Positions 45,471 to 59,013 of a stretch of DNA of 64,000 bases are shown piece after piece. The position numbers and the translations under genes were made by a program. Positions within the stretch are counted from its first letter, which is position 1; every line of letters begins with the position of its first letter. The DNA is from Macrolepiota albuminosa (taxonomy: Eukaryota; Basidiomycota; Agaricomycetes; Agaricales; Agaricaceae). The notes beneath the pieces were generated by a model, which had not been told where the DNA came from, did no database searches, and worked only from the letters and a program-made list of their open reading frames with translations. Where the stretch lies: positions 1,860,001 to 1,924,000 of the forward strand of contig JAMWFC010000090.1 in assembly GCA_027475525.1 (NCBI GenBank), given 5' to 3'.

Positions 45471-46261
45471 TGTCATGACCCCTCCCACCCAGAACCACCT
45501 CAGGACACCCCTGGGACCCCATCCAGGACTTCCCCACCAACCCCACAACACGACTCCTGCCATCAGGACCGCTGACATTGCCATCATGTGCATCAGCCCC
45601 CGCCATCATGTCGCACCTCCTGACAGCCCTACATCACAGACCCTGGAACTGTCCACCAGCACATCCGCCAATCATCAGATCATGCCAATCACCCTGGCTA
45701 TCACGCATCATGCATCACTGCCACCCCTTCACTTCAATAGATTGCATGCCCTGCACATGCAATCTCCAAGATACAATTTCCTCTTTTCTGCCACTGCCCA
45801 TTCACTCCCAGAACTGCCCCAGACATCATGGAGACCCTCAGGAACCTGGAGTAATCTCCACCAGTATTTAAAGGGTAGCTACCCACTTGTCGTACTTTAG
45901 TCTTGATATTACATTGATTGTTTGCGTGCCCTTTGATTGACTGGTACGCTGGGCTGGCACACTTCAACTGGCACACTCAACTTGTTTGTGTGCTCTTAAG
46001 ATTGGTACACACTTCATGACTTGAACCTTACCAACTGGGTCCTGTTCTAGAACCCCCAGTTCTTGACTCGACTCTAATTCTTTAATTCCTTTTGACTTCA
46101 CCCAATCCCTGGACTAAGTCCCTCATCCTGGGAATCCCCTGTTTGCATCTTGAACTCCAAAGCACAGTCTGGAGTTCCAGACACCCAAGTACACATAGAT
46201 CAAGTCTGCCTCATAAGGGCATTGCTTTTCCAGAAAGCCCCTGACTCAGCAGAACCTGACA
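45471..46261 (+). repeat. 5' LTR of element E
   Basis: It begins TGTCATGACC and ends GAACCTGACA, giving TGTCA/TGACA inverted ends. A TATTTAAA box sits at about 45865. It is followed within 35 bp by an ATG opening a Pro-rich Gag-like frame. A 176-codon frame across its first half is incidental. No partner LTR is present in the window. Confidence 0.5.
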
Positions 46262-46294
46262 TAATATCAAGACTCTCTCTTTACACTGTTCTTG

Positions 46295-46807
46295 ATGGCT
46301 ATGTATACTCACACCTATTACCCCACAGGCTACCAGACTGACCCTTATGGACAACCAGTCCCTGATCACTACTCTGTACAGACTCCTGCCCCATCTACCC
46401 ACCTCTCCCATACAAACACCAACGCCTCCACTGCTACTGGGCCTCTGACCCCTCCCTCTATGACCTGGGACTCTCAACCTAGCCATGGCCCAACCCATGG
46501 AGGCCCCTTTGTACCAGAGCATCCCTGGAGGTCTACCAGAGACCCCACTCATCCTCAATGGACCTCATCTGATTTTTCCCAGCAAAAGTCCCTTTGCCTC
46601 CACCCCCTACTACGGTTACCAATGCCCTGCCCCCAACTCCAGGGACCTCCCAACTATGACTACCCACCTCAACACTACCCAGCTGCCATCCCACCCACAT
46701 GGACCCCTCCATTGCCAATGGGACAACAATGTTTTGAGAAGTACAAACATCAACATGACGAGGTGCTCCACTTGCTCAGGATCTCACCAGAGAACTTCGT
46801 GCAATGA
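46295..46807 (+). pseudogene. Element E Gag N-terminal part, truncated
   Basis: The frame starts MAMYTHTYYPTG and is rich in Pro, His, Tyr and Thr, as in many fungal Gag N-termini. It stops where minus-strand D reverse-transcriptase sequence begins (about 46830), so E was cut there by rearrangement or insertion. No zinc knuckle is reached. Confidence 0.45.
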
Positions 46808-46829
46808 ACAAGGGTGTTAAAGAACAAGA

Positions 46830-47139
46830 ACATTACCAGAGGTTCAAAGAGTCCACAATTTGTTCGGAATGCTGCCTTCCACTCATCACCTTCTTTGATG
46901 TGCACATTGTTGTAGCCCCAGCGGACATCCAACTTGGTAAAGTAGCGTGCACCTCGGAGGTTGTTGACAAGCTCTGAAATGAGTGGTAAAGGGTAGCAAT
47001 TCTTCACAGTCATTGCATTCAAGACTTGGTAGTCCTGAAGAAGACTGGAGAGGCCATTGGAGACTTTGAGGGACAGATGTGACCAGAGTCTAAATTCTCC
47101 TGCAAAAAGGCATCAAGCTCATCCTGTTCTCTGGGAGAG
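46830..47139 (-). pseudogene. D reverse transcriptase, downstream part
   Basis: Directly after the A2 insertion point the frame resumes with [16 protein letters not shown], a typical RT entry in this lineage. After a stop and a probable deletion the RT continues as [45 protein letters not shown]. It then runs into unrelated sequence near 46830. Confidence 0.85.
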
Positions 47140-47389
47140 TGTAACTGGAGTTACGGGTTAGAACTATCTTGTGTGTTTCACACAAGTGCTAAATCAGACC
47201 GCAGTATCGGATTGACTAGTACTTAGAGTGAAAGTTAGAACTATCTTGTGTGTTTCACACAAGTGCTAAATCAGACCGCAGTATCGGATTGACTAGTACT
47301 TAGAGTGAAAACAAGATGTTGTCTTACGTAATACTCTACTAAATGATTATAGCGTCGTTGACACTAAGAACACGGATGACTCCGTTACA
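47140..47389 (-). repeat. 3' LTR of A2
   Basis: It matches the A1 LTR in reverse complement. It is 250 bp as given; a 77-bp tandem duplication (47157/47234) absent from the other A2 LTR accounts for the excess, leaving 173 bp. Confidence 0.93.
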
Positions 47390-47756
47390 TTCCCTCCAAT
47401 GAGACTGAATACTCGGTCTTTAGCAAGGGAGGTGGAACGAGATAAAGAATGCACGATAGTGCAGAAAACAGATGGATAACACGCGTATTGTGTGGCTGCC
47501 AGACGTTAGCAGTTGTTCGCAGTGTAGATGCGGCCTCCAGACACACTGGAAGTCAGTCCTTATCAGACAGGGTGCACGTTGCGCCAGCAGTAGATGCAGG
47601 ATAAATATGTTTATACTAAAATAAGAAAAACAAAAATTAAGAGTGACCCCGCCTCTGGGTCTGCTGTATCTACACGCAACTCTAGAGTGCGTATCAGCTG
47701 AATTGGTTCGAGTGAATGACTCGGAGGTACCTACACAACAAAATATTAACATGGGT

Positions 47757-50702
47757 CTAGGACCCGGATGACGATGCTCCCACAACCGCACCCGTCTCAG
47801 TCACCATTGACTCCTCCTCCAGTGCGATGTTAATCGCGGGAGGGGGAGGCGCCGATTCTGTCCTCGGTGGGGTTATAGGCCCCTCAACTGCAGGCGTGTC
47901 TACCACCATAGGCTCTGTTAGTGCGACGTTAATCGCTAAAGCTGTGGTGGAGAGCGTACCCTGCTCTGCCGTGCATGACAGGAGATTGACCTGGCCTGGG
48001 TCCATGTCAGAGGTGGGCAGGTCATGCACTGCCATGCATTTTAGGAGGCGGACCTGGTTCAGGTCCATGCCAATGAGATAGTAGAGGCCATTGGCCTCGG
48101 GGTTTTCGGGGAGACGACTTTCCTCATTGTGCTTGAACATAAGACGATAATGATCGTCTTCGGTCATCTCCCGCCATCCATCCCATTGTGGGATTGTGGG
48201 AGGGGTGCCGTATCTATTCAAGCGCTCCATGCGCTCGTTGTCGATGTCGCGGAAGATGTCCATAGACATCGTAGAGGCGTGGAATTGCTGCTCCAGGAAG
48301 ACCACTCCGTATGTATAGGCGTGGTCCACCCAGTCGGCAGGTATCCGGTTGTGCAGTAAGACGCATAATGTGTCATCATCAGAAAAGTTCCGTGCAAAGT
48401 CGTCTGGTATGTGCACGGAATGAAGTTCTAGCTGGTGCCCTCTCTGGGGCTCAAACGGCTGGTCTGGAAACATGGCATCATAAGAGGCGATAGCCTCACG
48501 GTAAAGACCTGGGCAGGCCATGACGAGGGTCATGCGCCGCACAATCACAGGCTTGGCTGCGCTGTTAGTGCAAAGGGCTCAGCACAAGGCAAACCCAAAG
48601 AGGGTTTGCCAGTGCATACGGTAGGCATGGTCGACCGCAATGCCTTGATACGTGTTTTCCAACCCTGGACGACCAAAGATCAGCGTGTACTGCGCAAGCT
48701 GATCCAGGTCAAACGGAGTGGAAGGGTCTTGGGCACGCATTATGCGCAGCGCGGTCGATCTGCCTTCCTTTGTGCGCAGAAAGCGCCCCGGAATGTATCG
48801 GCGCTTGACAAGCGCAAGGTCGTCTGTCCCCTGGGCTGGGTTGACGAGGTTTTGATAGTGCGGGTCCTTCATCAGGAGCATCATTGTTTGGTCATGTAAT
48901 GACTCATCGGTTCGCTGGGCAAACATCTGAAGCTCCATGATGAGGAGGTAGGTGGTAACCCGTTCGCGACGGGGAGCATGCTTGTTCGAATAATATTTGT
49001 AGAGCCGATCCAGCTCTAATGGCGTGCGCAGCAGGCCGCGAGGGGAATACTTGTAAACAACGCTGGCCAGAATGCCAGCACGGTGCCCAGATGAAAACTC
49101 ATATGCCGCTGCCCAGTTGGCCTCGGCTCCCAACAGCACAGTATTCAAATGGTACGAATAATACGTGCAGTGGCTGAGTGCTCCCCTGAAGCACGAATTT
49201 GTTTGCTCAATATCGAGCGGTCCCCACACCTTCACTCCCAATCCATCAGGGATTCTCCCCGAGAACTCATCCTCAGACCTCTGCTTGAGGGCCCGCAGCT
49301 CTTTGGCACGAATTGCCTTCTTTGCAATGCGCTTATTGCGCGATACTCGCTGGAATCGGTCCGCCGCTGATTCCCCTTCCTCTGCCTCCTCCTCATGCTC
49401 TGAGCTCGACTCTCCATAGTTGCTCTCGTCAGATAAGGAGGCCACAGGTGCTTTGCCTTTTTCAGGCATGGAACAATTCTTAGAGGTCACCACCAGACCG
49501 TTATATTGCTCGGGAGAGTGAGGGTTGGTGGTCAAGACAACCACGGGAAAGTGTGCCTGCGGTGCAGGCATAGTAATGGGCAACAGAAACAACATCGAGA
49601 CCTTCCCGGCCTGTGCAGGAATGCCAGCCGGGAACTCTATCACCTCCAGCTTGGAGGCATCAAGAGGAGGCTTACAGCCTCAATGTTGGCGTACCAACCC
49701 CGACTTGACCAGGGCGGAAGATCCAAATGATGGCTGAGCCACCAGGGGAACAGGCGCATTTTGTGCCAGAGTTCTCCCCCCAGGCTCAGCTCGAGGAACA
49801 ACGGTAGTGGGCGCTCTTGGCACCACAGCAACGGTTTTGGACCCCCTAAATGGGGCCCGGGATGATGCAGTTTCCCGCTGGCCCAGGGACAGACCTGCCA
49901 AGGGTTCACTAACTGCAGTCAGCGACTCTGAGGAGGCCTGAGGGCCCGACTCAGGCAATCGTGATGACGAAGCCACAGGCTGAGCAGGCTGCTCATGGCA
50001 CGCGAATTGCACTTCTGATGGCATCCTTGCCCGTGGAGGGTCGACCGGTTGACTGGGCTGATATTTAGTCCTCTTGACCTCGGTGGTCAGTTCCTCACCT
50101 GTGGCGATTTTGCACTTAGACGCGCGTTCGATCTGTTCCAGCGCTGCAACGCGCTGCCTCTTCATCAGCTCGATCTGGTCGAGCAATCTCTCCATCACCA
50201 TCACGGCCAAACTGTCCTGCAGGAAGGACGCAGTTGCAGGGACTGGCTGTCCTGCTGCTTCCAGTCTGCCCAACAGCACGTCTGACACTGCTAAACTCTG
50301 CGCTTGTGGCGCAGGCTCCCCATATGACTCTTCCATGGGCCAATGTGCCCATGGTACTGATGGCGGCCCTGTCACCACACCCGCATACGTCGGATGCGAC
50401 GCAGCTGGATGTGCTGACGGTTCCTGATAGTAGTGCTCGTGGCGCGTGCTATCCTCCGGGCACCCATAGCGTCCTTCGTCATCGACCTCCATCTCTTGTG
50501 AGTGGAGGGGTGTCTGGTATGGAAGCGGCTCGGCACAGCCTGGATAGGCCACGCCTGCTGACTGAAAATGGCTTACCGCCGGATATGGCGGCTGCCTCTG
50601 GTACTGATCAGGGTAATCACGGTTTTGTATATTCGGGGGTCTCCCCCCTCCACTAGAGCCTTGCCGGCTCTGATCACCCTTTTGCGGCCCCCAATAGGCC
50701 AT
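47757..50702 (-). pseudogene. A2 ORF3, two nonsense codons
   Basis: It is a full-length counterpart of A1 ORF3 with the same N-terminal MAYWGPQK, acidic run, basic helix and C-terminal block. TGA at 49680 and at 48579 break it; at 48579 A1 has CGA. Conservation of length and layout in two independent insertions supports ORF3 as a genuine part of the element. Confidence 0.88.
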
Positions 50703-50865
50703 TTTCACTAGACACGTAGACTACGTGTATTGGGACTGAGAAAAGAAAGAAAAAAAAACAATCTCCCAACTCTGCTAGTGGTGTAAACAACCACAAATAC
50801 ATGCCACCCAGCCTCTCACCGGCGATCAAAGTGGACTTTGTCCACATTCCACCACCACACGTGCA
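50703..50865 (-). promoter_or_regulatory. A2 pol-ORF3 spacer, conserved acceptor-like tract and palindrome
   Basis: The palindrome ACACGTAG-A-CTACGTGT lies at 50712-50728 and the pyrimidine tract ending in CTCAG (minus strand) lies beside it. Both match A1 apart from a few bases. Confidence 0.5.
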
Positions 50866-53800
50866 TTACGCACGTTTTGCTAGCTGTTGAGGGCGTTTCA
50901 CGCCTTGCAACTCTAGATACCTGTCCATCGCTGCAAGGTCTTTGCAGTTCACTAGTGGTTTCCAGGTAGTATCACCTAAGCTCCACCTCACCTTGAATTC
51001 GAGGCTTCCTTTTGTCCACCGGTGATCGATAAGGTCATCTACAAACCACTCCTGGTCATTGCCAGTTCCAAAGTCATACAGCTCCGGAGTTGCGCGGTTA
51101 GGGAAGAGCGCATCACTACTGACTATATACGGTCACAATAGCAACACGTGAAACTTGGGCACTATCCTGCGCGCTTGCAGCGCCTGGGGTAGTTCCAGCA
51201 CATAGTTAGATGTCCTCGGCTCCGCCTCAAGAACCTTATATGGTCCAATCCACTTCGGACACAACTTACTTGCCCTGCCTTTTGGCAGGTTCAAGTTCTT
51301 CGTTGAAAGGTACACTAGGCTCCCTTTCTCGATGTCTGGCTCGTCACGTCTGCGATTATTCGCATGTTTGGTCTGCCATACATGTGATTCTATAATCACG
51401 TCATGGGCATCTGCCAGATTCCTTAGCGCGTTGCGCACAAACTGCTTTACTCCCACATGAATAACTTTGTCCGTACAAAGTTCATGAATCATGGATGGCA
51501 TGTAGCCATTGTTGAGTTCAAAGGGTAAATACCCTGTAGTTTCTGATATGCTCGCGTTTATCACAAATTTCACGAGGGGACATCTATCCACCCAGTCCTT
51601 CTGATCAGGACGTACAAATGCTCACAGGATTTGCGCGATATTTCTATTTGCGCGTTCAGTTTGACCATCCGTTTGCAGATGAAATGACGTCGACATGAGC
51701 AACTTTGCTCCCAGCAGTTTGTGCAACTCCTTCCACCATTTGAAAGTGAACTTAGCATCTCGATCGCTTACAATCGAACTTGGCAGTCCATGGAGGCGTA
51801 CTATCTCCTTGAGATAGATCCACGACAAGTCCGACGCTGTCATGGTGGTTCTCACCGGAATGAGATGGACCATACTGGTCATTCTGCAGATCACTACCCA
51901 CAGGTAGTTAAAGCCTTTCAACTCAGGGAACGGACCTATAAAGTCCATCCCAATCGAATCCCAAGGTTTGACCGGTATGGGTAGCAAATAAAGCTTTTCC
52001 GGTGGCTTCAAAGTCGATACTTTTGACTGTTAACATAGCTCGCATGTCAAGCAGAATTGGCTCGTCTCTTTGGCCATTTGCGGCCACCAGTACCAGCATC
52101 ACACATAGTCCAGCGTTTTCTGAGTTCCGAAGTGGCCCACTACTCTATGGGCCTGGTCCAGGATAGTTGTAATCAACGACCTTTCCCAGGGAATGCAGAT
52201 GACTTTGGACCCCGTGGGTCTGGTAAGGTAGACGAGCTGCTGCTCCACCTTGAAGCGCAGATGCGCTTGGATATTGTTCAGAATCTCTACAAAGAGATTA
52301 TCATCCTTGTATCCTTGCTGAATACGTGTGCGGAATTGCGCATTGCCTAAGTCGGCTGGTGCAGGCATATGGTCCTGTGACTCCAGCGCTTGCTGGAGCG
52401 TCATACCAGTACCTCCCATTGGCACCCCTTGCCTCATCTCTTCACTTGGCTGAGGGGCCTCATGATCCACTAGCACCTGGGCTTCGATATCGCAAGTCTC
52501 TCGCTGTTCGTGCAGTCGCTTACTGCGATGTGTTTCCTGCACTCGCATGGCGTGTAACTCGACCCTATGTTCCCTGATTTCATGGAATCAATGCAGAGGC
52601 AAATCCTCGCCCTCTGGGTCAATACGTTTGTCCGCCTGGACATAGTCATGCGCGTCATGGACGTCATCTCGAGTATCACTCTTGAAATATCAAGACAGGC
52701 AATCCACGACTTTGTTCAATTCACCTTTTACATAGGTGATGTCGAACTGGTACCGCGACATGTAGTCAATCCAGCGACGTTGTCGCGGAGACAGGTGCAC
52801 CTGAGTCTTGAAGAACTCTAGTGCTTTGTGATCTGTAATAATGTGGATCTTATATCCCATCAGTTTATCCTCCCACTTTAGGAGGGCTTCCAGGATGGCG
52901 AGTGTTTCTAACTCGTGCACAGCATAATTCTGCTGAGCAGCAGTGAATTTACGGGACATAAATCCCGCTGGTTGGCGAGTGTTTCTAACTCGTGCACAGC
53001 ATAATTCTGCTGAGCAGCAGTGAATTTACGGGACATAAATCCCGCTGGTCAGCAAGTCTGCCACGTTTTACCCTGGCCAAACATGGCCCCCACCCCAGTC
53101 TTCGACGCATCGCAAATGAGCCAGATGGGCTCGTCGATGCATGGGTCAATTGGCTGGATGACTGGCGTTTTCGTGCATATGCGCTTAATCATCTCAAAAC
53201 ACCGCTGATGCAGTGGTCTCCAATGAAATGGTGACCCATTCTGGGTCATGGCCATAAGTGGCCCAGTGTATGCAGTGATGTCTGGCAAGAAGTTGCCAAT
53301 ATAGTTCACCAGTCTGACAAATCATTGGATATCATTATATGTGCGTGGAGTATGCCACTCTCGGATTTGGTCGAGCTTATCTGTATCTGGATGAATGCCC
53401 TTCTCATCAATGATGTGACCGAGACAATCTATACTTGTTGCGTACAACTTGCACTTCTTCCATTTGAGATAGAGACTGGCCTTCCATAGCCATTCAAATA
53501 CGACTCGTAGGTGCTGCTCATGCTCCTCAATGGAGTCAGAAAATATGAATATATCGTCTAAATAGACGTGCATAAACTTCCCGATTACATCTCGGAAGAT
53601 TGAGGTCATTAACCTCTGAAATGTCGCCGGTGCATTACAATCACCAATCTGCATGATGTTACTCACAAACGTCTCCATCAGGGACAAGAACAGCATCTTC
53701 GGTATATCCTCTTCGCATATGCGAACCTGTTCGTACACGTCTGTGAGGTCGATTTTCAACCTATACTTTGCTGTCGCAACATCTTCTCGTATTACTTCCT

Positions 53801-54845
53801 GATCTGGAAGAGGTGTCACATCCTTGACTGTATTATCATTGTGCTGTCGCACATTCAATGCAGTCCTTAACGTTCCATCCTTCTTGGGAATACAAAGTAA
53901 TGGTGCAGCTTGCACTGCTGGTCGTGGTTCCCACCACTTTGCATTTATGTATCTATTTGTCTTTTCACGAAGTTGATCCTGTAGTGCTTGCGGGCAGCGA
54001 GGCAAATGATACTTGTACTGCTTGTTATTGTCAATGAGGTTAATCTCATGATTAACCTCCCGCCACAGAGGAAGCTCTTCCTTTGTTCCATTGACGATAT
54101 CAGCAAACTCCAGTTGCCATTGCTTGCACAATCAAGGAATATCCTCCTCTGTAAGGCTCACAGCCTTACCTTTTTCTTTGGCTACATGTGCTATATGCAG
54201 TTGAACCTTTGGTTTAAATCGCTCCCATAAGGCACGTATGTGCTCCTCTGTGAGATCTTCCGGATTCAACCTTACAACCGGTTGTTTCCTTGTCATATTC
54301 ACCAAAGACTGCACGCTTCTCGCTTTCAGCAAGAGTCCATCAAATACAATATCCAATGTTTCAGAAATCTTGTCCTCTCATGCGTGACGGTACACTTCTC
54401 CCGTCTGGGTCGCCTGCACCCTTCCCATAGCCTGCGTCACCATTGACGCTACCAACTCATTCCACTCCCGTGGCATTCGTGGGTCATACGCCCATTGCAC
54501 TCCTGGCTGAGGCACTGGTCGATCCATTAGCGACTTAGTGCTACCCACAGTTCCCATCGTACTATTCACCTCATCCTTGACGAGATCCTCAACCTTCACT
54601 CGAGAGCTAGTCGGCTAGCATTCCAGCAACTCCACCACGCGTCTACCATGCTCATTCTTGCACTGTACAGCCTGTTTAGGCTTTCCATTGGTACACCCAA
54701 TCACATCCAGGTGCTTCCCCCTCTCCAGAGTTCCTTGAAACTCTTCCTCAGACATCAGTATAGCCAGCAAGTCTGCCGGCAGGCTTTTCGGTGGGGCCTG
54801 TCTGTCCTCCACCTCCTGTACAGTTGCTCTCCTGCAACCATCTAG
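50866..54845 (-). pseudogene. A2 Pol, multiple nonsense codons
   Basis: Integrase with chromodomain, RNase H and RT are all recognisable and closely match A1. TGA codons at 51133, 51622, 53322, 54132 and 54378 replace CGA of A1; TGA at 52690 replaces CAA; TAG at 54615 replaces CAG. A 77-bp duplication (52896/52973) adds an artefactual break in RNase H. The catalytic YLDD is retained (near 53560). Confidence 0.9.
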
Positions 54846-57800
54846 TCAGTTGCATTCATCACGCTGCTTTTCAGTTGCACAATAGCGCCTCAAACGACCA
54901 TCTGTATCGTTCAACACCACTTTCTCCGCCTTCAAGGGCGTACCATTCACAACGACCATGTCATTCACAAAATCCAGTGACACCTTGTTCTTATGCATGA
55001 ACGGCGTACCAATAATCATGTCGTAGCGATCAAAATTCGCTATATCCACATATTCTTTTGTCGACGTCCCTGACGTCTTTATTCTCACTTCCACGCCAAA
55101 CTGCACCATGGCACAACTCCCTACAGTCCCCAGCTGGAGCATCAGCGGCTCCTCCAGTTCATGAACATGAATCACGTTGACGTGAGCAAACTGGGGCGTA
55201 ATGCCCGTAGTGGTACTTCCGGAGTCCCACAACATCTATGCTGGATGTCCATTGACATCCACATACGTGACCAGGCACTCCTTCTCCTCGGGAGTATAGC
55301 GTGGCCTGTGCAACTTATTAGTTGCCTTCTGCAGGGTTACGCGTCTCATTCGGACGCGCTGATCTCCACGGCACTCAGTCAGTACAAACAGGTGTTCTTC
55401 CTTGTCTTCACGAGCATAATAGTTGCTGTCATACACGTCCACTGTGACGTATTCATCGCCATCAATCTGGACACTCTTGGCGTCATCCACTTCTGACCTG
55501 TCAGCCTCTACTTGCGGCTCCTCCTTCTTCATTGTCACTGACGACATCACTCGGTGCCACAGCCGTATGGGCCGCTCGGATGTGTGCCTTAGGAGGGGCG
55601 GGGCATTCCTTAGCAAAATGTCTGCTCCTGCCACAATTGTAGCACGCTGAGGGATCCCCTGCAGGCCTTCTCTGGGCCGCTCCTGGAACCCCAGTGGGTT
55701 TGCCCGTCATACGCGCTGCAGGTGCCACCACTCCTCTCGGTGCTACTTGATTCTGACCCAAAAAGGGTCGGCTATCCTTCACTGGCAATTGTCCAGCAGG
55801 CTTTGATTGAGGCCATTGGCCTCCAGGAATTGTCTTGTGAACAACGAATCGCGGATTGCGATTGTTCTCCATCTCCGTCCGTTTGGCCAGGAAGGTTCCC
55901 ACCTTCACTGCCTGATGGTTCACAGTTCCTCGGCGGGAACTCCGCTGCTCATAATAGTTCGCCGTCTGCATCGACTGCTCATAACGGATGGCATACGCCA
56001 AGAATTCGGTCACAGTATTGACCTCCGGAGACAAATTGTCATCGCGTATCAATGCTCTCCTCATGTCTGCGGGTATTCCGTCCAGGAATGTCTTGCGTAT
56101 AGTGTATTCGTCTGGATAGACGGCCATATTCTGTGCATGACCCACCAGGTCATCATAAAAGGTCTGGACGCCAGTCTTAGCGTCATACACTGCCTTTCTA
56201 AAGGCATCACGAGCTTCCTGCATTGTAGCAGCGTTGACAAAACGATTGTACAGTCCTATCAGGACTTCTTTAAATGTCCAATGCGATTTGTCGCGATTAA
56301 TGTGGAGAACATGGCGACAGAACCAATTCCGAGCCTCTCCTTCCATAAATTTGTGTAGCACGAATATCCTCTCCTGGTCCATGTCGTCTCCACCATAGCA
56401 GCAGGCTGCGAGGTGGTAGCACACGTCCATGGCCCAGTCCTCCAGTTGAGAGAACCTATGTCCTCCAGCGTACGCACATATGTGCTTACCATCAGATTTA
56501 CGGGGACTTACCCCAGCAGGAAACTTAAATCTGACTCCAAGGGAGTCATCCACCAGACGAGTGAGGCGGTCATGCATATGATCCATATGGATCCTGACCG
56601 CTTCATTCATTCCCGGCGTAGTTTCACGCAATTCATGAGGTGCGGGCATCAAAAATGCCCAAGGACTGTGAAACAGGTGTTCATTGGCCATTTGTTCTGG
56701 CTGTGGGGTGAGCTGTCACCCTACTTGTGGCTCCGCTGGAGCTCCACCAGCCTGCCTGCCACTATTACAACAATTATTATTGTCTCGATCATTATTTTTG
56801 TGATCACGACCTCCACCATCGTTATTGCGATGACTTGGCTCCCTCCGTTCGTAGTGACCACTACTATCATCACTACCACCCGGACCTCTGTCTGGTTCAG
56901 CCGTCCGAGCCACAAATTGTCGCCGCATATCATCAACAGGCGATACACCCTCACACCCTTCAAATACTACCCCTTGGTCGTCAATTAACGACTCACCATG
57001 ATCACACAAGTCCTGGTTGCGTATTCTCTGGTAATTGACACGTTCATTCCAGTTGTCCACTAGGTGGACACATCGCACTACGCATCGTGGTCGCGTTCGC
57101 TCCTCAAGAATGTGGACTTCATCCACCTCTTCCTTGATTGTAACTTGCTTACGAGGTGTCTTAACCTCCTGCACTGCAAGTAGTGCCTCTGGCTCTGCCG
57201 GAGTCGTCGTCACAGTCTCCACCTCAGACAATGCCTGCTGAGGCACTCCGCTAACAATGCGTTGACGGTTTGCGGCGTTCTGACGCCGAACGTAGTCTTG
57301 CTGAGACTCATTAGCCTGACGAGGCGCATTGAGCAATTCCATTGCGTCTGCAATTAATGGCGCTCGTCAGCGCACACTCATCTCACATTCTACTGAGTCA
57401 GCTGGAGTAGCTGTTGAGACTGCTGACCCTTGCGCCGCTTTGCGCTTAAGGTATTCCACTACTTCGAGTTCGAAGATGCGCACAAACAATTCGATATATT
57501 CATTCAAATCTGCACGGGGTACATCGTGGCTCCTAGCAGCCAGCAACTGTAAGTGCTTCACTACATAAAGCTGAAGACGCTTTCGTGTCAATTCCTTCAC
57601 GACCGCCAGATATCGGTCCAACACCAGCTGTAACTGGATAGACAAGGTCGAATGCGACCTTTTGCTTTCCTCATCATCTGAGGATTCCAGCTCAGACTCT
57701 AAGTCCATAACTCTCCTGAGGCTGTCATGCCTCACTTGCGGCTGTTTGCTGGCCCGTCTGTGCAACTCTGGAATTCCAGGCGCTGTTGACGCCTGTTCCA

Positions 57801-58323
57801 ACCTTACGACATTGTTGTCCTCCCTACTGACCACTATTGCTGGCCCTTGCGCCTGTCCTTGTGTCGTCAATGATGACAGTCCCGGTTCAGTAGCCGCATC
57901 GGCCACATATTCCAAAAGCCGTTCAGTAGGTGCAGTCCGGAAGGGGGTACTATGCGCAAACGCACTGCCTTGTACCATTTCCGAGTACTGGGTAATATCT
58001 GGTTGACCCTCAGAATGAGCTGACGAGCTCTCGGGCAATACCGGATACATCAATGAAGGCATTTGGCTCGCTGGCAGCGACACTCCTGAGACCGCGGATC
58101 TCTCTCCTGGTTTACCACCAGGTCGTACAATGGACATCATCCATGATACGGATAGCCCACCAGGCATTCCAAAGCTCGCGCTGACATCACGAGGAATCTT
58201 TTCGTCCCGCTTTGGCGGAGGTTGGTATGCTGACGCAGATTGCGTCTTCACAGCTTGAAGCACAGGTAAGTCACCTGCGTCTGCAGCTGGGAACGGAGGA
58301 TCCAGATCAAAAGAGCCAGTCAT
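54846..58323 (-). pseudogene. A2 Gag-protease
   Basis: The start codon (58323) matches A1. Protease motif DSGSTTTGITPQF is kept, as is the terminal TGA CTA G context. The zinc knuckle has changed GRSGHF to GRSRHF. A TGA near 57364 and a TAG at 55236 (TGG in A1) break the frame. At the position of A1's TGA 6661 this copy keeps CGA. Confidence 0.88.
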
Positions 58324-58434
58324 GGAAGCACGTTTTCAACGTGATGCCAACAGAGAATTGAGAGGTTTTGATGATAGTTGTCTAGTCAGTAACAAGCCTA
58401 GAGTCAAAAGCCGATAGCAGAAGATTTAAAAAAA

Positions 58435-58607
58435 TGTAACCGGAGTTACATGTTAGAACTATCTTGTGTGTTTCACACAAGTGCTAAATCAGACCGCAGT
58501 ATCGGATTGACTAGTACTTAGAGTGAAAACAAGATGTTGTCTTACATAATACTCTACTAAATGATTATAGCGTCGTTGACGCTAAGAACACGGATGACTC
58601 CGTTACA
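58435..58607 (-). repeat. 5' LTR of A2
   Basis: It is 173 bp with TGTAAC/GTTACA ends, followed by GAGAG at 58608-58612. Differences from the other A2 LTR are mainly at CpG sites. Confidence 0.93.
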
Positions 58608-58612
58608 GAGAG

Positions 58613-59013
58613 AAAGGATAGACCTTGCAGCTAGAGGGCTCAGCATTGGGTGTAAGCTCAATTGCATGGTCCCACTGCTTACGCTCAGAGAGGGAGTCAA
58701 ATGATGCCTTAGAGAAAACATCCTCAAAGTCTTGCAGGTGATGAGGAACTGCATCCCGGAATGACTTAGGAGCAGAGTTGGCAGCAAATGCCTGAGCTAG
58801 CCACTGGGAAGTAGTTTGGCTAGCTCTAATCTCTGCTACTGTTGGTGGAGGTTGTAAGGTAGTTGCATAAATCCTATCACCTGTCTCAATAGCCTTGTCT
58901 GGAGACTCTGGGTCAGGAGCACACCCAAATTCACCCTCGCATCCATCTTCCATCTGGGCTTCACTCACTACACCTCTAACGTCCTCATAGAGGGCCTCTC
59001 TATAAGGAAACAC
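58613..59013 (-). pseudogene. D pre-RT and RT start
   Basis: HLQDFEDVFSKASFD and WDHAIELTPNAEPSSCKVYP are typical of the protease-RT linker and RT beginning in this gypsy lineage. The frame is cut by A2 right after YPFSL and resumes at 47139. Confidence 0.88.

Larger units (their letters stand above)
47140..58607 (-). mobile_element. Chromovirus A2, damaged sister of A1
   Basis: It has the same structure as A1 with 173-bp LTRs after correction, flanked by GAGAG. It carries two 77-bp artefactual duplications (47157/47234 and 52896/52973). The two LTRs differ at about five sites, so the insertion is older than A1. At least seven TGA stops stand where A1 has an Arg codon, six of them CGA (48579, 51133, 51622, 53322, 54132, 54378), besides many Arg to Cys, His, Trp or Gln changes. 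Confidence 0.95.

Noticed and set aside
45370..45900. 176-codon Pro/His-rich plus-strand frame
   Set aside because: It lies mostly inside the proposed LTR of element E and has no domain; open frames are expected in C-rich, stop-poor LTR sequence.
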